Assembly (NCBI RefSeq): GCF_000212815.1
Contig: NZ_GL890985.1
Coordinates: 953,198 to 1,017,197, forward strand
Length of the DNA stretch: 64,000 nucleotides
Direction: 5' to 3'
DNA from: Streptococcus sanguinis SK49
GTDB taxonomy: Bacteria > Bacillota > Bacilli > Lactobacillales > Streptococcaceae
Part shown: positions 16,323-25,496 of the stretch, piece after piece
How the letters are laid out: every line of letters starts with the position of its first letter
Position numbering within the stretch: position 1 is the stretch's first letter
The notes under the pieces: model-generated
What the model was told of the DNA's origin: nothing
Seen by the model: the letters and a program-made list of their open reading frames with translations, nothing else
Databases searched by the model: none
Translations under genes and position numbers: made by a program

Positions 16323-16532
16323 ATGTCCGATAAATCAATGAAAATGACAATGATGACAGAACAATTTGAAAAGGGCGATAGCGGAGAAACAGTAGAGGGC
16401 ATTACTCTCATTGTTGACGGTGTTGTCAAAGACGTGACAGATATTCTTAAGGAAACAAAAGGATATAATTCAACCTTAGACTTAATTCAAGATGCTATTG
16501 TTCGTGGATTGGCTGAAATCAGGGAGTCATAG
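16323..16532 (+). CDS. small uncharacterised protein of the module, paralogue A
   Basis: 69 residues, related to the protein at 17912-18124: both have GxTxxVDGxx followed by an amphipathic helix and (D/R)xIxxGLxxI at the end. The order strand-helix-helix is like a ribbon-helix-helix protein, but no DNA-binding residues can be assigned. A good aaagaaagggg site precedes ATG 16323. A terminator follows 8 bp after the stop. One copy accompanies each silent module. Confidence 0.6.
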   Translation: MSDKSMKMTMMTEQFEKGDSGETVEGITLIVDGVVKDVTDILKETKGYNSTLDLIQDAIVRGLAEIRES

Positions 16533-16540
16533 TTTTATTT

Positions 16541-16565
16541 AAGAGGACGTTAGTCCTCTTTTTTG
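16541..16565 (+). terminator. terminator closing module 2
   Basis: AAGAGGAC (16541-16548), loop GTTA, GTCCTCTT (16553-16560) and T5. Nearly the same hairpin closes the next module at 18939-18962, so it is part of the repeated unit. Confidence 0.85.
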
Positions 16566-16592
16566 TTATACTGGAAAGTGTAGGGGAACAAA

Positions 16593-16637
16593 ATGGAAAT
16601 TTTAAACAAGTACATTGACAATCCAATCCGAGATTAA
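16593..16637 (+). pseudogene. stub of the SUKH-like immunity gene fused to toxin-linker DNA
   Basis: 15 codons, MEILNKY then a stop at 16635-16637. Bases AAATGGAAATTTTAAACAAG align with the start of the SUKH-like copy at 18980 (K-I-E-F-L-N-K-Y), after which the sequence jumps to linker-like DNA (GACAATCCAA). It marks a recombination junction 10 bp before the next homology block. Confidence 0.4.
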
Positions 16638-16646
16638 CAACTCAAG

Positions 16647-16916
16647 CCGAGCGAGGTGGCGTCACCAAACAGTCGTCCAAAAGAAGTGGATGTGAGCAAG
16701 AAGCCAGACATCGAAACCAGTCGTCCGGCCGAAGTCAATCCGACCAAGGTCAAGCCAGAAATGGAAACCAAGGTCAAACCAGACATTGACGCTGCGGCAG
16801 CTAGTGCCAGTGCCGTTCCCAAGGTCAAGGCGCAAGAGCCCGACCTACCCAAAGCCGGACAACCCGAAGTCACCCCTGACGCTGGCAAGAAGGTGCAGAA
16901 GCCAGAAGAGGTGGAT
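16647..16916 (+). repeat. homology block, third (short) copy
   Basis: 270 bp aligning without gaps to 10997-11266 of the expressed toxin gene, from CCGAGCGAGG to GTGGAT. It covers only the last part of the KPEI linker. Confidence 0.9.
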
Positions 16917-17417
16917 AATCCAAATAGCGATAAAGGAATATCACAACAGACACCTAGAGTTATCCCTGGGCAAGATGGAGTTGTAACAGGCGGTAGTTCA
17001 ACTAAACTAGGTAAAAATATGATGGAAGATATGGGGCTTAGTAGGGGGCAAAAATGGACTGGTTATCAAGCCCAACACATCATTCCGGCAGATATGGCTG
17101 ATCACCCTGTTATACAAAAAATGGGTATGGATTTGGATGATGCAAGTAATGGGAAATTTTTGCCTGTGCCAGATTCGGTAGATACTACAAGTGTTAGTCC
17201 ATTATCAAGACATAGAGGTTATCACTCCACGTATAATGAATTTGTTCGTGCACAGTTAGATAATATTGATGTAAATCAATCTCCTGCAATGTTGCAAAAA
17301 GAGGTTAAAGAGTTACAAAGAAAATTAGGCATACTGCAAGATAAGGGTCTGCCTTTATATCCTAAATTTGGCGCAACCGCCGAACTTTGGGAAAGATTTA
17401 TGAAAAATTTAGACTAA
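16656..17417 (+). CDS. silent (orphan) toxin module 3, AHH-type nuclease tip
   Basis: 253 codons open from GTG 16656, without a ribosome site; the first 87 repeat the expressed toxin's linker. The tip (about 165 residues) has YQAQHIIPADMADHP, DASNGKFLPVP and RHRGYHSTYNEFV, the His-rich pattern of AHH nucleases in the HNH/ENDO VII superfamily. In a full toxin it would cut DNA (or RNA). As it stands it lacks secretion signals and is a replacement tip. Its immunity gene follows 18 bp downstream. Confidence 0.72.
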   Translation: MASPNSRPKEVDVSKKPDIETSRPAEVNPTKVKPEMETKVKPDIDAAAASASAVPKVKAQEPDLPKAGQPEVTPDAGKKVQKPEEVDNPNSDKGISQQTPRVIPGQDGVVTGGSSTKLGKNMMEDMGLSRGQKWTGYQAQHIIPADMADHPVIQKMGMDLDDASNGKFLPVPDSVDTTSVSPLSRHRGYHSTYNEFVRAQLDNIDVNQSPAMLQKEVKELQRKLGILQDKGLPLYPKFGATAELWERFMKNLD

Positions 17418-17435
17418 TTATTGAAGGATGATTTT

Positions 17436-17879
17436 ATGACTAATAACATGAAATTTTTAACAAATATTCTATTCTCTGAAGACATAACAAGAGCACTAGA
17501 ACAAGTTCAAAGTATAAATAGCTCCGAACAACTGTTCATCTTGTTAGACAATTATAACTGGGACAGTGGCTTTGACCTTCCGCAAGCGGTACTTGACAAT
17601 CCTGCTTGTACTAACGCTGTAGCGCTACTGGCATTTGATAGAGCGGACGGCTACCGTTTCCTTTTCGAGGGGTTCGGAGAATATTCCTCGCCAGTTTGGC
17701 AAGACTTTGTGACGTCTTTATATAAAGATTTATGTGAGAACAAATTTCCTGACGGAGAGCTTGGTTATTTGCCTGAACTTAGTAAAGTGCAGAAATTTAA
17801 GTTGAAAAAACAACATCCAGATTTACCGACGATATTTCTAGACGGAGTTGACGGAGAGCATGTCCGTGTAACTTTATAA
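17436..17879 (+). CDS. DUF4274-like immunity protein of module 3
   Basis: 147 residues from ATG 17436 (gaaggatg site; TTG 17421 is less likely). LFILLDNYNWDSGFDLPQAVLDNP followed by ALLAFDRADGYRFL resembles DUF4274 proteins, which are found next to polymorphic toxins. Acidic and soluble. Position directly after the AHH tip supports an immunity role. Family name given from the pattern only. Confidence 0.65.
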   Translation: MTNNMKFLTNILFSEDITRALEQVQSINSSEQLFILLDNYNWDSGFDLPQAVLDNPACTNAVALLAFDRADGYRFLFEGFGEYSSPVWQDFVTSLYKDLCENKFPDGELGYLPELSKVQKFKLKKQHPDLPTIFLDGVDGEHVRVTL

Positions 17880-17911
17880 AAGTAGGCTATATATCGTATT
17901 ATATTTGCGAA

Positions 17912-18124
17912 ATGGAAGAAAATAGACGATTGATTATTTTAAATGACACTTTCGGGAAAGAGGGGTCAGATGAGGAAATTGCTGGGCTTACGATTTTGGT
18001 GGACGGCACGATTAAAATCGCTTTTGACAAAATTCAAGCCATGCGTCAGTATGACAGTTATAACGAAGTCTTGCGGGATGTCATTTTTGAAGGTTTAGAA
18101 AAGATATTCACAGAAAACCGATGA
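17912..18124 (+). CDS. small uncharacterised protein of the module, paralogue B
   Basis: 70 residues, paralogue of 16323-16532 (GLTILVDGTI, then YNEVLRDVIFEGLEKI). It has no clear ribosome site before ATG 17912, unlike its relative, so expression may depend on upstream translation. It lies between the DUF4274-like gene and a damaged Imm47-like gene. Confidence 0.5.
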   Translation: MEENRRLIILNDTFGKEGSDEEIAGLTILVDGTIKIAFDKIQAMRQYDSYNEVLRDVIFEGLEKIFTENR

Positions 18125-18142
18125 TTTTGGGTAAAGTTTTTA

Positions 18143-18929
18143 ATGGTTAAAAATATATTACTAACAGGTTCATGGTACGGTGAGATAAGCTCTCTCAGTA
18201 GAAGAATTGAGAGAAAAATTAGTGCAAGTACAAGATGAAAAAGATTGTATCTTGTTAATTGCTGAATTGCTCAAAAAAGGAGATTTTTCTGTAAAAAATC
18301 TTTTGATTGACTTGATGAATACCACTAAAGACGATGCCGTGCTTAATCTGTGTATTCGCTTGTTTTGTTCAGTCTGTACTCACGAAGATTTAGAAAATCC
18401 TCAAAATTTGAATTTTTTAGCTAATGTGTCAGAGCTTGGTGCTTTAACTTTTGCTTCAAGCGCGATTAACAGTCTGTCTTATGAAGTCATCCCTTATTTG
18501 CTAGCTTTATGGGAGGATTGGGAAGATACAGATGTAGCGGTTGCTATTCGTGATAGTTTAGACTCTTATCTAGATTACTATGATGTTCTTGGTGAAGAAG
18601 CCGACCTTGATGAAGTGGGACAGTATTATTTGGATAAAGTCCAATCAGTTGATAAAAGACTTTATTACTATGAAAAGGGACCGATTTTTCTTGGTGATTT
18701 AACAAAAATCATCTTCCAGCGTTTGTATATGGCGGCTAACCAAAAGGAACGTTTCGCTCTTTTTATCCAGCCAAGTCTTCTTTCAGTCTTATCTGGTTAT
18801 CATTTTCCACTTGAATATGGACAGGAAGTTAGCGAGCAAGATTTACGGAAAGCTCAAGAATTCGTAGACTTTCTGGCTCAAAAAGAGTGGAAAAAAAGTA
18901 CAAAATATTTTTATGGCTACAACTTGTAG
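18143..18929 (+). pseudogene. Imm47-like immunity gene with 5' frameshift
   Basis: The long frame (240 codons from TTG 18207) is a helical protein with PYLLALWEDWEDTDVAVAIRDSLDSYLDYY and TKIIFQRLYMAANQKERFALF, as I recall from Imm47-type immunity proteins. Upstream, ATG 18143 opens MVKNILLTGSWYGE in another frame; removing one base from the CTCTCT tract at 18190-18196 joins it to SVEELREKL. So the native start is probably 18143 and one base was gained. Translation could still begin at TTG 18207, which lacks a ribosome site. No toxin tip for this gene remains next to it. Confidence 0.6.
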
Positions 18930-18938
18930 TAAGGTTTT

Positions 18939-18962
18939 AAGAGGACGGACGTCCTCTTTTTT
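18939..18962 (+). terminator. terminator closing module 3
   Basis: AAGAGGAC (18939-18946), loop GGAC, GTCCTCTT (18951-18958), then T run. Same stem as at 16541. Confidence 0.85.
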
Positions 18963-18979
18963 GCAGTGGGGTAGAGTAA

Positions 18980-19168
18980 ATGACAGATAAAATAGAATTT
19001 TTAAACAAGTATACTTTAACTTCTTCAGAAGTAGAAATTGTAACAGATAAAGCAAATATTCTAAATGCCCCAATTCCAGATTTTTGGAAAGAAGCACTTT
19101 TGTCAGATAGTTTGGAAGAAAGAAAAGAAAAAATTCATCAATATCTTGCTTTTGGGCTAGGAAGTTAA
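18980..19168 (+). pseudogene. truncated second copy of the SUKH-like immunity gene
   Basis: The first 53 codons match the SUKH-like gene at 11743 (IEFLNKY, EVEIVTD, FWKEALLSDSLEERKEKI), then homology ends at about 19136 and ten unrelated codons follow. Loss of three quarters of the gene makes it non-functional. An IS200-type element begins just downstream, so either that insertion or recombination between modules cut it. Confidence 0.75.
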
Positions 19169-19215
19169 GCAATTCTGTAGTAAACTGTGGCATAGGAATA
19201 AATCTCTTTCTAGTA

Positions 19216-19716
19216 ATGTTTCGCAACTCTACTATAACGGATTTATTCCTTTTTGTGTTTACACAACTTATTTTACACTACCCAAAGTGGATGTGTAAAT
19301 ATCACAGTGTATTTACACCTAAGTATAGACGAAAAGTCATCTATAATCAATATCGAAACAGTTTGGGTGAAATATTCCACCGATTATGTAGTTATAAAGG
19401 TGTTGAAATTATTGAGGGTCACTTAATGCCAGATCATGTACATATGTTGGTAAGTATTCTACCGAGGATAAGTGTTTCTAGTTTTATGGGGTATTTAAAA
19501 GGTAAAAGTGCTCTCATGATGTTTGATAAGCACGCCAATCTAAAATATAAGTTTGGGAACCAACATTTTTGGGCGGAAGGCTATTAGGTGAGTACAGTAG
19601 GACTTAATGAAGCCACAATTAAGAAATATATCCAAGAGAAGGAAAAGCATGATATAGCGTTGGATGAATTGAGTGAAAAAGAATATGAGGATCCCTTTAG
19701 GGATAGTGGCAAGTAA
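19216..19716 (+). pseudogene. tnpA: IS200-type Y1 transposase with a nonsense codon
   Basis: KWMCKYHSVFTPKYRRKVIYNQY, then GHLMPDHVHMLVSI (HUH motif) and FMGYLKGKSALMMFDKH identify TnpA of IS200. The frame meets TAG at 19585-19587, where relatives have a second Tyr (WAEGYYVSTVG), and continues in frame to TAA at 19714-19716. The N-terminal 20 codons are also unlike functional copies. The stop removes the C-terminal helix that carries the catalytic tyrosine (YIQEKEKHD region), so the enzyme should be dead. Confidence 0.85.
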
Positions 19717-19830
19717 TGCAAACACCTCTTTGAGAGATTTGTGACGAGTCAAGAGCAATGAGGCTTGAACAAAGTGAAAGCCAGCGTCTTTAGGCGCTGG
19801 CTGGTGATGTGGGCTTATAGCCCTGGGACA

Positions 19831-19853
19831 AACCACCCGTTAGACGGGTGGTT
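19831..19853 (+). repeat. right-end hairpin of the IS200-type element
   Basis: Perfect 10-bp stem with a TAG loop. Downstream to ligA (19854-19930) only a weak -10 (TAAAAT, 19919-19924) is seen. Confidence 0.7.
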
Positions 19854-19921
19854 ATGATGTCCTTTTGTTTTTTAGGAAAAATTGGGAACAAATAGAGGAA
19901 GATTTTGTGTATTTGTGATAA

Positions 19922-21889
<1,968 letters not shown>

Positions 21890-21898
21890 GGCTGAAGT

Positions 21899-22849
21899 AT
21901 GAAGGATAAGATTAAACGAGCACGATTGATTTATAACCCGACTTCGGGACAGGAAATTATTAAGAAAAATATAGCGGAAGTTCTGGATGTTTTGGAGGAT
22001 GTGGGCTATGAAACCAGCGCCTACCAAACCACTCCAGCGCCTCTTTCTGCTCAAAAAGAAGCTGAAAGAGCAGCAAAAGCAGGATTTGATTTGATTATTG
22101 CGGCAGGCGGCGACGGTACCATCAATGAGGTAGTCAATGGCGTAGCGAATCTGGACGAACGGCCTAAATTGGCCTTTATTCCAACTGGCACAACTAACGA
22201 TTATGCGCGTGCTCTCAAGATTCCCATGGGAGACCCAGTAGCGGCGGCCCGCATTATTGAAAAGAACCAGACCATTAAGATGGATATTGGCCGGGCCTAT
22301 GGTAACAAGTATTTTATCAATATTGCAGCGGCTGGAACCTTGACAGAGCTGACTTATAGCGTACCTAGCGAGGTCAAATCTCGCCTAGGCTACTTTGCTT
22401 ATGTCGCAGAAGGAGCAAAAAAACTCCCTCGCTCTAAGTTCCGCAAGGTCCGTATCAAGCATGACCACGGTGTCTTTGAAGGGAAGATTTCGCTCATGTT
22501 TGCGGCTCTGACCAATTCTATCGGTGGTTTTGAAAAGCTAGCGCCAGATACTAAATTAGACGACGGGAATTTTACCTTGATTTTGGTCAAGACAGCTAAT
22601 CTCTTTGACATGCTGAGTCTGATGATGCAGGCTATCAATGGCGGTCAGCACGTTGGCGATATCAATGTAGAATACCTCAAAACAAGCAAGCTGCAGCTGG
22701 AAGTTTTAGATAAAAAAGGTCCATTTATGCTGAATTTGGATGGAGAATATGGCGGTGATACGCCTGTTGAACTGGAAGTGCTGCACGGCCATTTGGAATT
22801 TTTTGCCAATATTGATGAAATCAGTCAGACAGCCCTTTCAATAGAATAA
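21899..22849 (+). CDS. diacylglycerol kinase family lipid kinase (DagK/YegS type)
   Basis: 316 residues. Motifs: RLIYNPTSGQ at the N-terminus, AAGGDGTINEVVNG (GGDGT nucleotide site, about 66-79), PTGTTNDYARAL (about 99-110) and the late LDGEYGGDTP. The DgkB group phosphorylates diacylglycerol to phosphatidic acid, returning the by-product of lipoteichoic acid synthesis to phospholipid; ltaS lies at 29700. Between ligA and pulA, as in related streptococci. Confidence 0.9.
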   Translation: MKDKIKRARLIYNPTSGQEIIKKNIAEVLDVLEDVGYETSAYQTTPAPLSAQKEAERAAKAGFDLIIAAGGDGTINEVVNGVANLDERPKLAFIPTGTTNDYARALKIPMGDPVAAARIIEKNQTIKMDIGRAYGNKYFINIAAAGTLTELTYSVPSEVKSRLGYFAYVAEGAKKLPRSKFRKVRIKHDHGVFEGKISLMFAALTNSIGGFEKLAPDTKLDDGNFTLILVKTANLFDMLSLMMQAINGGQHVGDINVEYLKTSKLQLEVLDKKGPFMLNLDGEYGGDTPVELEVLHGHLEFFANIDEISQTALSIE

Positions 22850-22873
22850 TTTTAGATAAAGAGATGAAAGAAC

Positions 22874-25168
22874 ATGCTAGACTATAAAGTCTTAGTCCAT
22901 TATCACAATCCTACTGGAGATTATTTCTCCTATGATATGTGGCAGTGGCAAATAAACCAATGGGGACAGGAAGTAGCCTTTTCCAAACTTGATTATTTTG
23001 GTATTCAGGGGGAATTATCATTTCAAACCTGGGAGCCCTTAGATCATGCTCATGTGATTATCAAACGCTCAGACTGGTCTAGCCAGTCCTGTGACTATCA
23101 TATTGATCTGTTGCCTCCTCATCTGGTGACGGAAATTTGGCTGATTGAGGGAGATGCTCAGGTGTATTATTCCCTGCAGGCTGCAACGACAAGTCACCAG
23201 TATTCACGCCGGCGTCCGCATAACTTTGATATGGCCTTGAGAACAGACTATTTTGATGAATGCTGGGGCTATCAAGGCTGGTTGGGACACCGTCAGACGG
23301 ACGGCGAACATACTTTCAAAGTTTGGGCACCGACAGCTAGGAAGGTAGAGTTGGTAGTCTATGAATCGGCTGACAATCAAGCTCCTGTTTATAGAATCTT
23401 CCCAATGAAAAAAGGAGACCGATATTCTCACGACCATAAGGAAAACACCATCGGTGTCTGGTCAACTGAAATAGCAGAAGACTTGACCGGCAAAACTTAT
23501 CATTACCATGTTAGCTTTGAATACCGTAATTTTTATACTCGCGATCCCTATACCATTGCGACCAGTCCAGATGGCAAGCGATCAGCGATTCTTGGAGCGG
23601 ATGAGACAGAAGTAGCGGGCTTTGAGGTTCGACAGGGCAAAGAAGCTTTCTGGCGCTTGGATAATCCAAATCAAGCAGTGATTTATGAGATGCACATTCG
23701 GGATTTGACCAAGTCGGAGACTTCAGGCGTGGATAGTCAGCTGCGCGGGACCTTCTTGGGAGCCTGTCAAAAAGGCACTACCAATCATCAAGGGCAAAAG
23801 ACAGGCTTTGACTATATCAGTGATTTAGGCGTTAATGTCGTCCAGCTTCAGCCTGTCTCTGACCGTCACAAGGACTATGATGAAAATGGAGAGCTAATCT
23901 ACAACTGGGGCTATGACCCGCAGAACTATCATGCTCCAGAGACTAGCTTTTCCAGCAATCCTGCTGACCCAGCGCAGGCCATCCGTGATTTGAAAACGAT
24001 GATTCAGGCCTACCATGATGCGGGGATTTCTGTGACAATGGATGTTGTCTACAATCACATCTACTCGACCTATGATTCTGCTTTTCAGGCTACGGTACCG
24101 GATTATTACTATCGGATGAATCCTAACGGCTCTTTCCAAAACGGAACTGGAGTGGGGAGTGAGACAGCCAGCGAACATGAGATGTTCCGCAAGTTTATGA
24201 TTGACTCTCTGCTCTACTGGGTAGAGGAGTACAATGTAGATGGCTTCCGCTTCGACCTGATGGGAATTCATGACGTGGAAACGATGAATGCCATTCGTCA
24301 TGCTATGGATGAGGTAGATCCGAGAATCCTGCTCTATGGAGAAGGCTGGGATATGGGAACAGGCCTGAGACCAGAAGACAAGGCTAAGAAGGACAATGCC
24401 TATCAGTTGCCGCGGATTGGATTTTTCAATGATACAGAGCGGGATGCGGTCAAAGGAGCCGAGGTATACGGTGGCATCAAGGCTGGTTTTGTCAGTGGTC
24501 AGGCGACGGAAGATATCGTCGCTAAGTCTATCCTCGGCAGCAGTGAGCTAGGCAGCTATCGCAGTCCTGATCAAGTCCTTAACTACGTGGAGGCTCACGA
24601 CAATTTCAACTTGCATGATTTGCTTGCGGAGCTGCATCCTGATGATGATATTCTGACTCGCACCAAGCGGATTGAGCTGGCAACTGCCATGAACCTGCTC
24701 ATGCAGGGTATGGCTTTCATGGAGGTTGGACAGGAATTTTCTCGTACCAAGCTCGTAGCTACGGGGGAAGACGACCAAGTCCTGCATAGCGATCGCGAAA
24801 GGGCTATGAACAGCTACAATGCGCCAGATGCAGTCAATCAGGTGAATTGGGATATTTTGCAGCACCATCAAGAGAGTATTGATTTTATCAAGGACATTAT
24901 TCGTCTCAAGACAAGCTGCAAAGCCTTTTCTTATCAGACCTATGAAGATATTTATAAGCATGTCTTTGTCCAATCAGCAGAACAGGGCAGTGGCTTGATT
25001 ATCTTTGAAATCAAGGATGACAAGCACTATCAAGTCATTTTTAACGCTAGCGGCCTGCCTTACTATCTGCCTAATGCAGATAAGCTGCGCCTTGTAGTTG
25101 GCAATAGCCGTCATAAGAAGCCTTTCTATGTTGAAAATCTGACGGTTTCTGTTTTTGAAGTTATTTAA
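22874..25168 (+). CDS. pulA: type I pullulanase
   Basis: 764 residues, no signal peptide, so intracellular. Cleaves alpha-1,6 branches of pullulan, glycogen fragments and limit dextrins. N-terminal carbohydrate-binding-like regions lead to a CBM48 (HTFKVWAPTA) and the GH13 catalytic domain: YNWGYDP (type I signature), MDVVYNH (region I), DGFRFDLMG with nucleophile Asp (region II), LYGEGWD with acid Glu (region III), YVEAHDN (region IV). The gene's own terminator seems to be the hairpin now at 29662, displaced by a 4.5-kb insertion. Confidence 0.95.
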   Translation: MLDYKVLVHYHNPTGDYFSYDMWQWQINQWGQEVAFSKLDYFGIQGELSFQTWEPLDHAHVIIKRSDWSSQSCDYHIDLLPPHLVTEIWLIEGDAQVYYSLQAATTSHQYSRRRPHNFDMALRTDYFDECWGYQGWLGHRQTDGEHTFKVWAPTARKVELVVYESADNQAPVYRIFPMKKGDRYSHDHKENTIGVWSTEIAEDLTGKTYHYHVSFEYRNFYTRDPYTIATSPDGKRSAILGADETEVAGFEVRQGKEAFWRLDNPNQAVIYEMHIRDLTKSETSGVDSQLRGTFLGACQKGTTNHQGQKTGFDYISDLGVNVVQLQPVSDRHKDYDENGELIYNWGYDPQNYHAPETSFSSNPADPAQAIRDLKTMIQAYHDAGISVTMDVVYNHIYSTYDSAFQATVPDYYYRMNPNGSFQNGTGVGSETASEHEMFRKFMIDSLLYWVEEYNVDGFRFDLMGIHDVETMNAIRHAMDEVDPRILLYGEGWDMGTGLRPEDKAKKDNAYQLPRIGFFNDTERDAVKGAEVYGGIKAGFVSGQATEDIVAKSILGSSELGSYRSPDQVLNYVEAHDNFNLHDLLAELHPDDDILTRTKRIELATAMNLLMQGMAFMEVGQEFSRTKLVATGEDDQVLHSDRERAMNSYNAPDAVNQVNWDILQHHQESIDFIKDIIRLKTSCKAFSYQTYEDIYKHVFVQSAEQGSGLIIFEIKDDKHYQVIFNASGLPYYLPNADKLRLVVGNSRHKKPFYVENLTVSVFEVI

Positions 25169-25192
25169 TGAAATATTAGCTACATGAAAAGT

Positions 25193-25374
25193 GGCTCTTT
25201 GTCAACTGTAGTGGGTTGTGAAAAGTCATATTCTGGAGAGGACTAAATCAGTCCTCTCCTTTTTGATATTCAAAGCGATGAGGATTCTAGTTTTAAAATT
25301 GTCAAAGTTCCGAAAGCCGAAAGCATTTCGCTCATTCCTACAGTGGTTTTACCCACTACAGAAATTATAGAGCT
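25193..25374. mobile_element. internally deleted 182-bp ISL3-family copy
   Basis: The left 140 bp (GGCTCTTTGTCAACTGTAG...) match 28226-28362 and the right 42 bp (CATTCCTACAGTGG...) match the right end of that copy; everything between is lost at about 25332. With both terminal inverted repeats and no transposase it is a MITE-like derivative. Its right tip reads GAGCT rather than GAGCC. Confidence 0.85.
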
Positions 25375-25383
25375 ACTTTTTCT

Positions 25384-25413
25384 ACCACTTACTTAGGAAA
25401 TCTTACCACTTAC
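25384..25413 (+). promoter_or_regulatory. LytTR-type direct-repeat operator
   Basis: ACCACTTAC (25384-25392) and ACCACTTAC (25405-25413) are perfect 9-bp direct repeats 12 bp apart, a 21-bp period. This is the architecture of sites for streptococcal LytTR regulators (BlpR, ComE, HdrR/BrsR kind). A possible extended -10 TG-C-TATCGT lies at 25429-25437 and the serine hydrolase gene starts at 25497. The regulator is not in the window. Confidence 0.65.
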
Positions 25414-25496
25414 CGAAAAGGGGTAGATTTGCTATCGTCCATTTGTTAGGATAAGGGTGCAAAGGGGAAGGCAGTTTAAATTCTAAGGAGGCAATC

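Larger units (their letters stand above)
19195..19860 (+). mobile_element. IS200/IS605-type insertion sequence, decayed
   Basis: A left-side inverted repeat GGAATAAATC (19195-19204) / GATTTATTCC (19240-19249) and a right-end hairpin AACCACCCGT (19831-19840) / ACGGGTGGTT (19844-19853) bracket one tnpA-like frame. Subterminal hairpins and a single Y1 transposase are the mark of IS200. Exact tips cannot be set without comparison. It lies between the toxin array and ligA. Confidence 0.65.
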
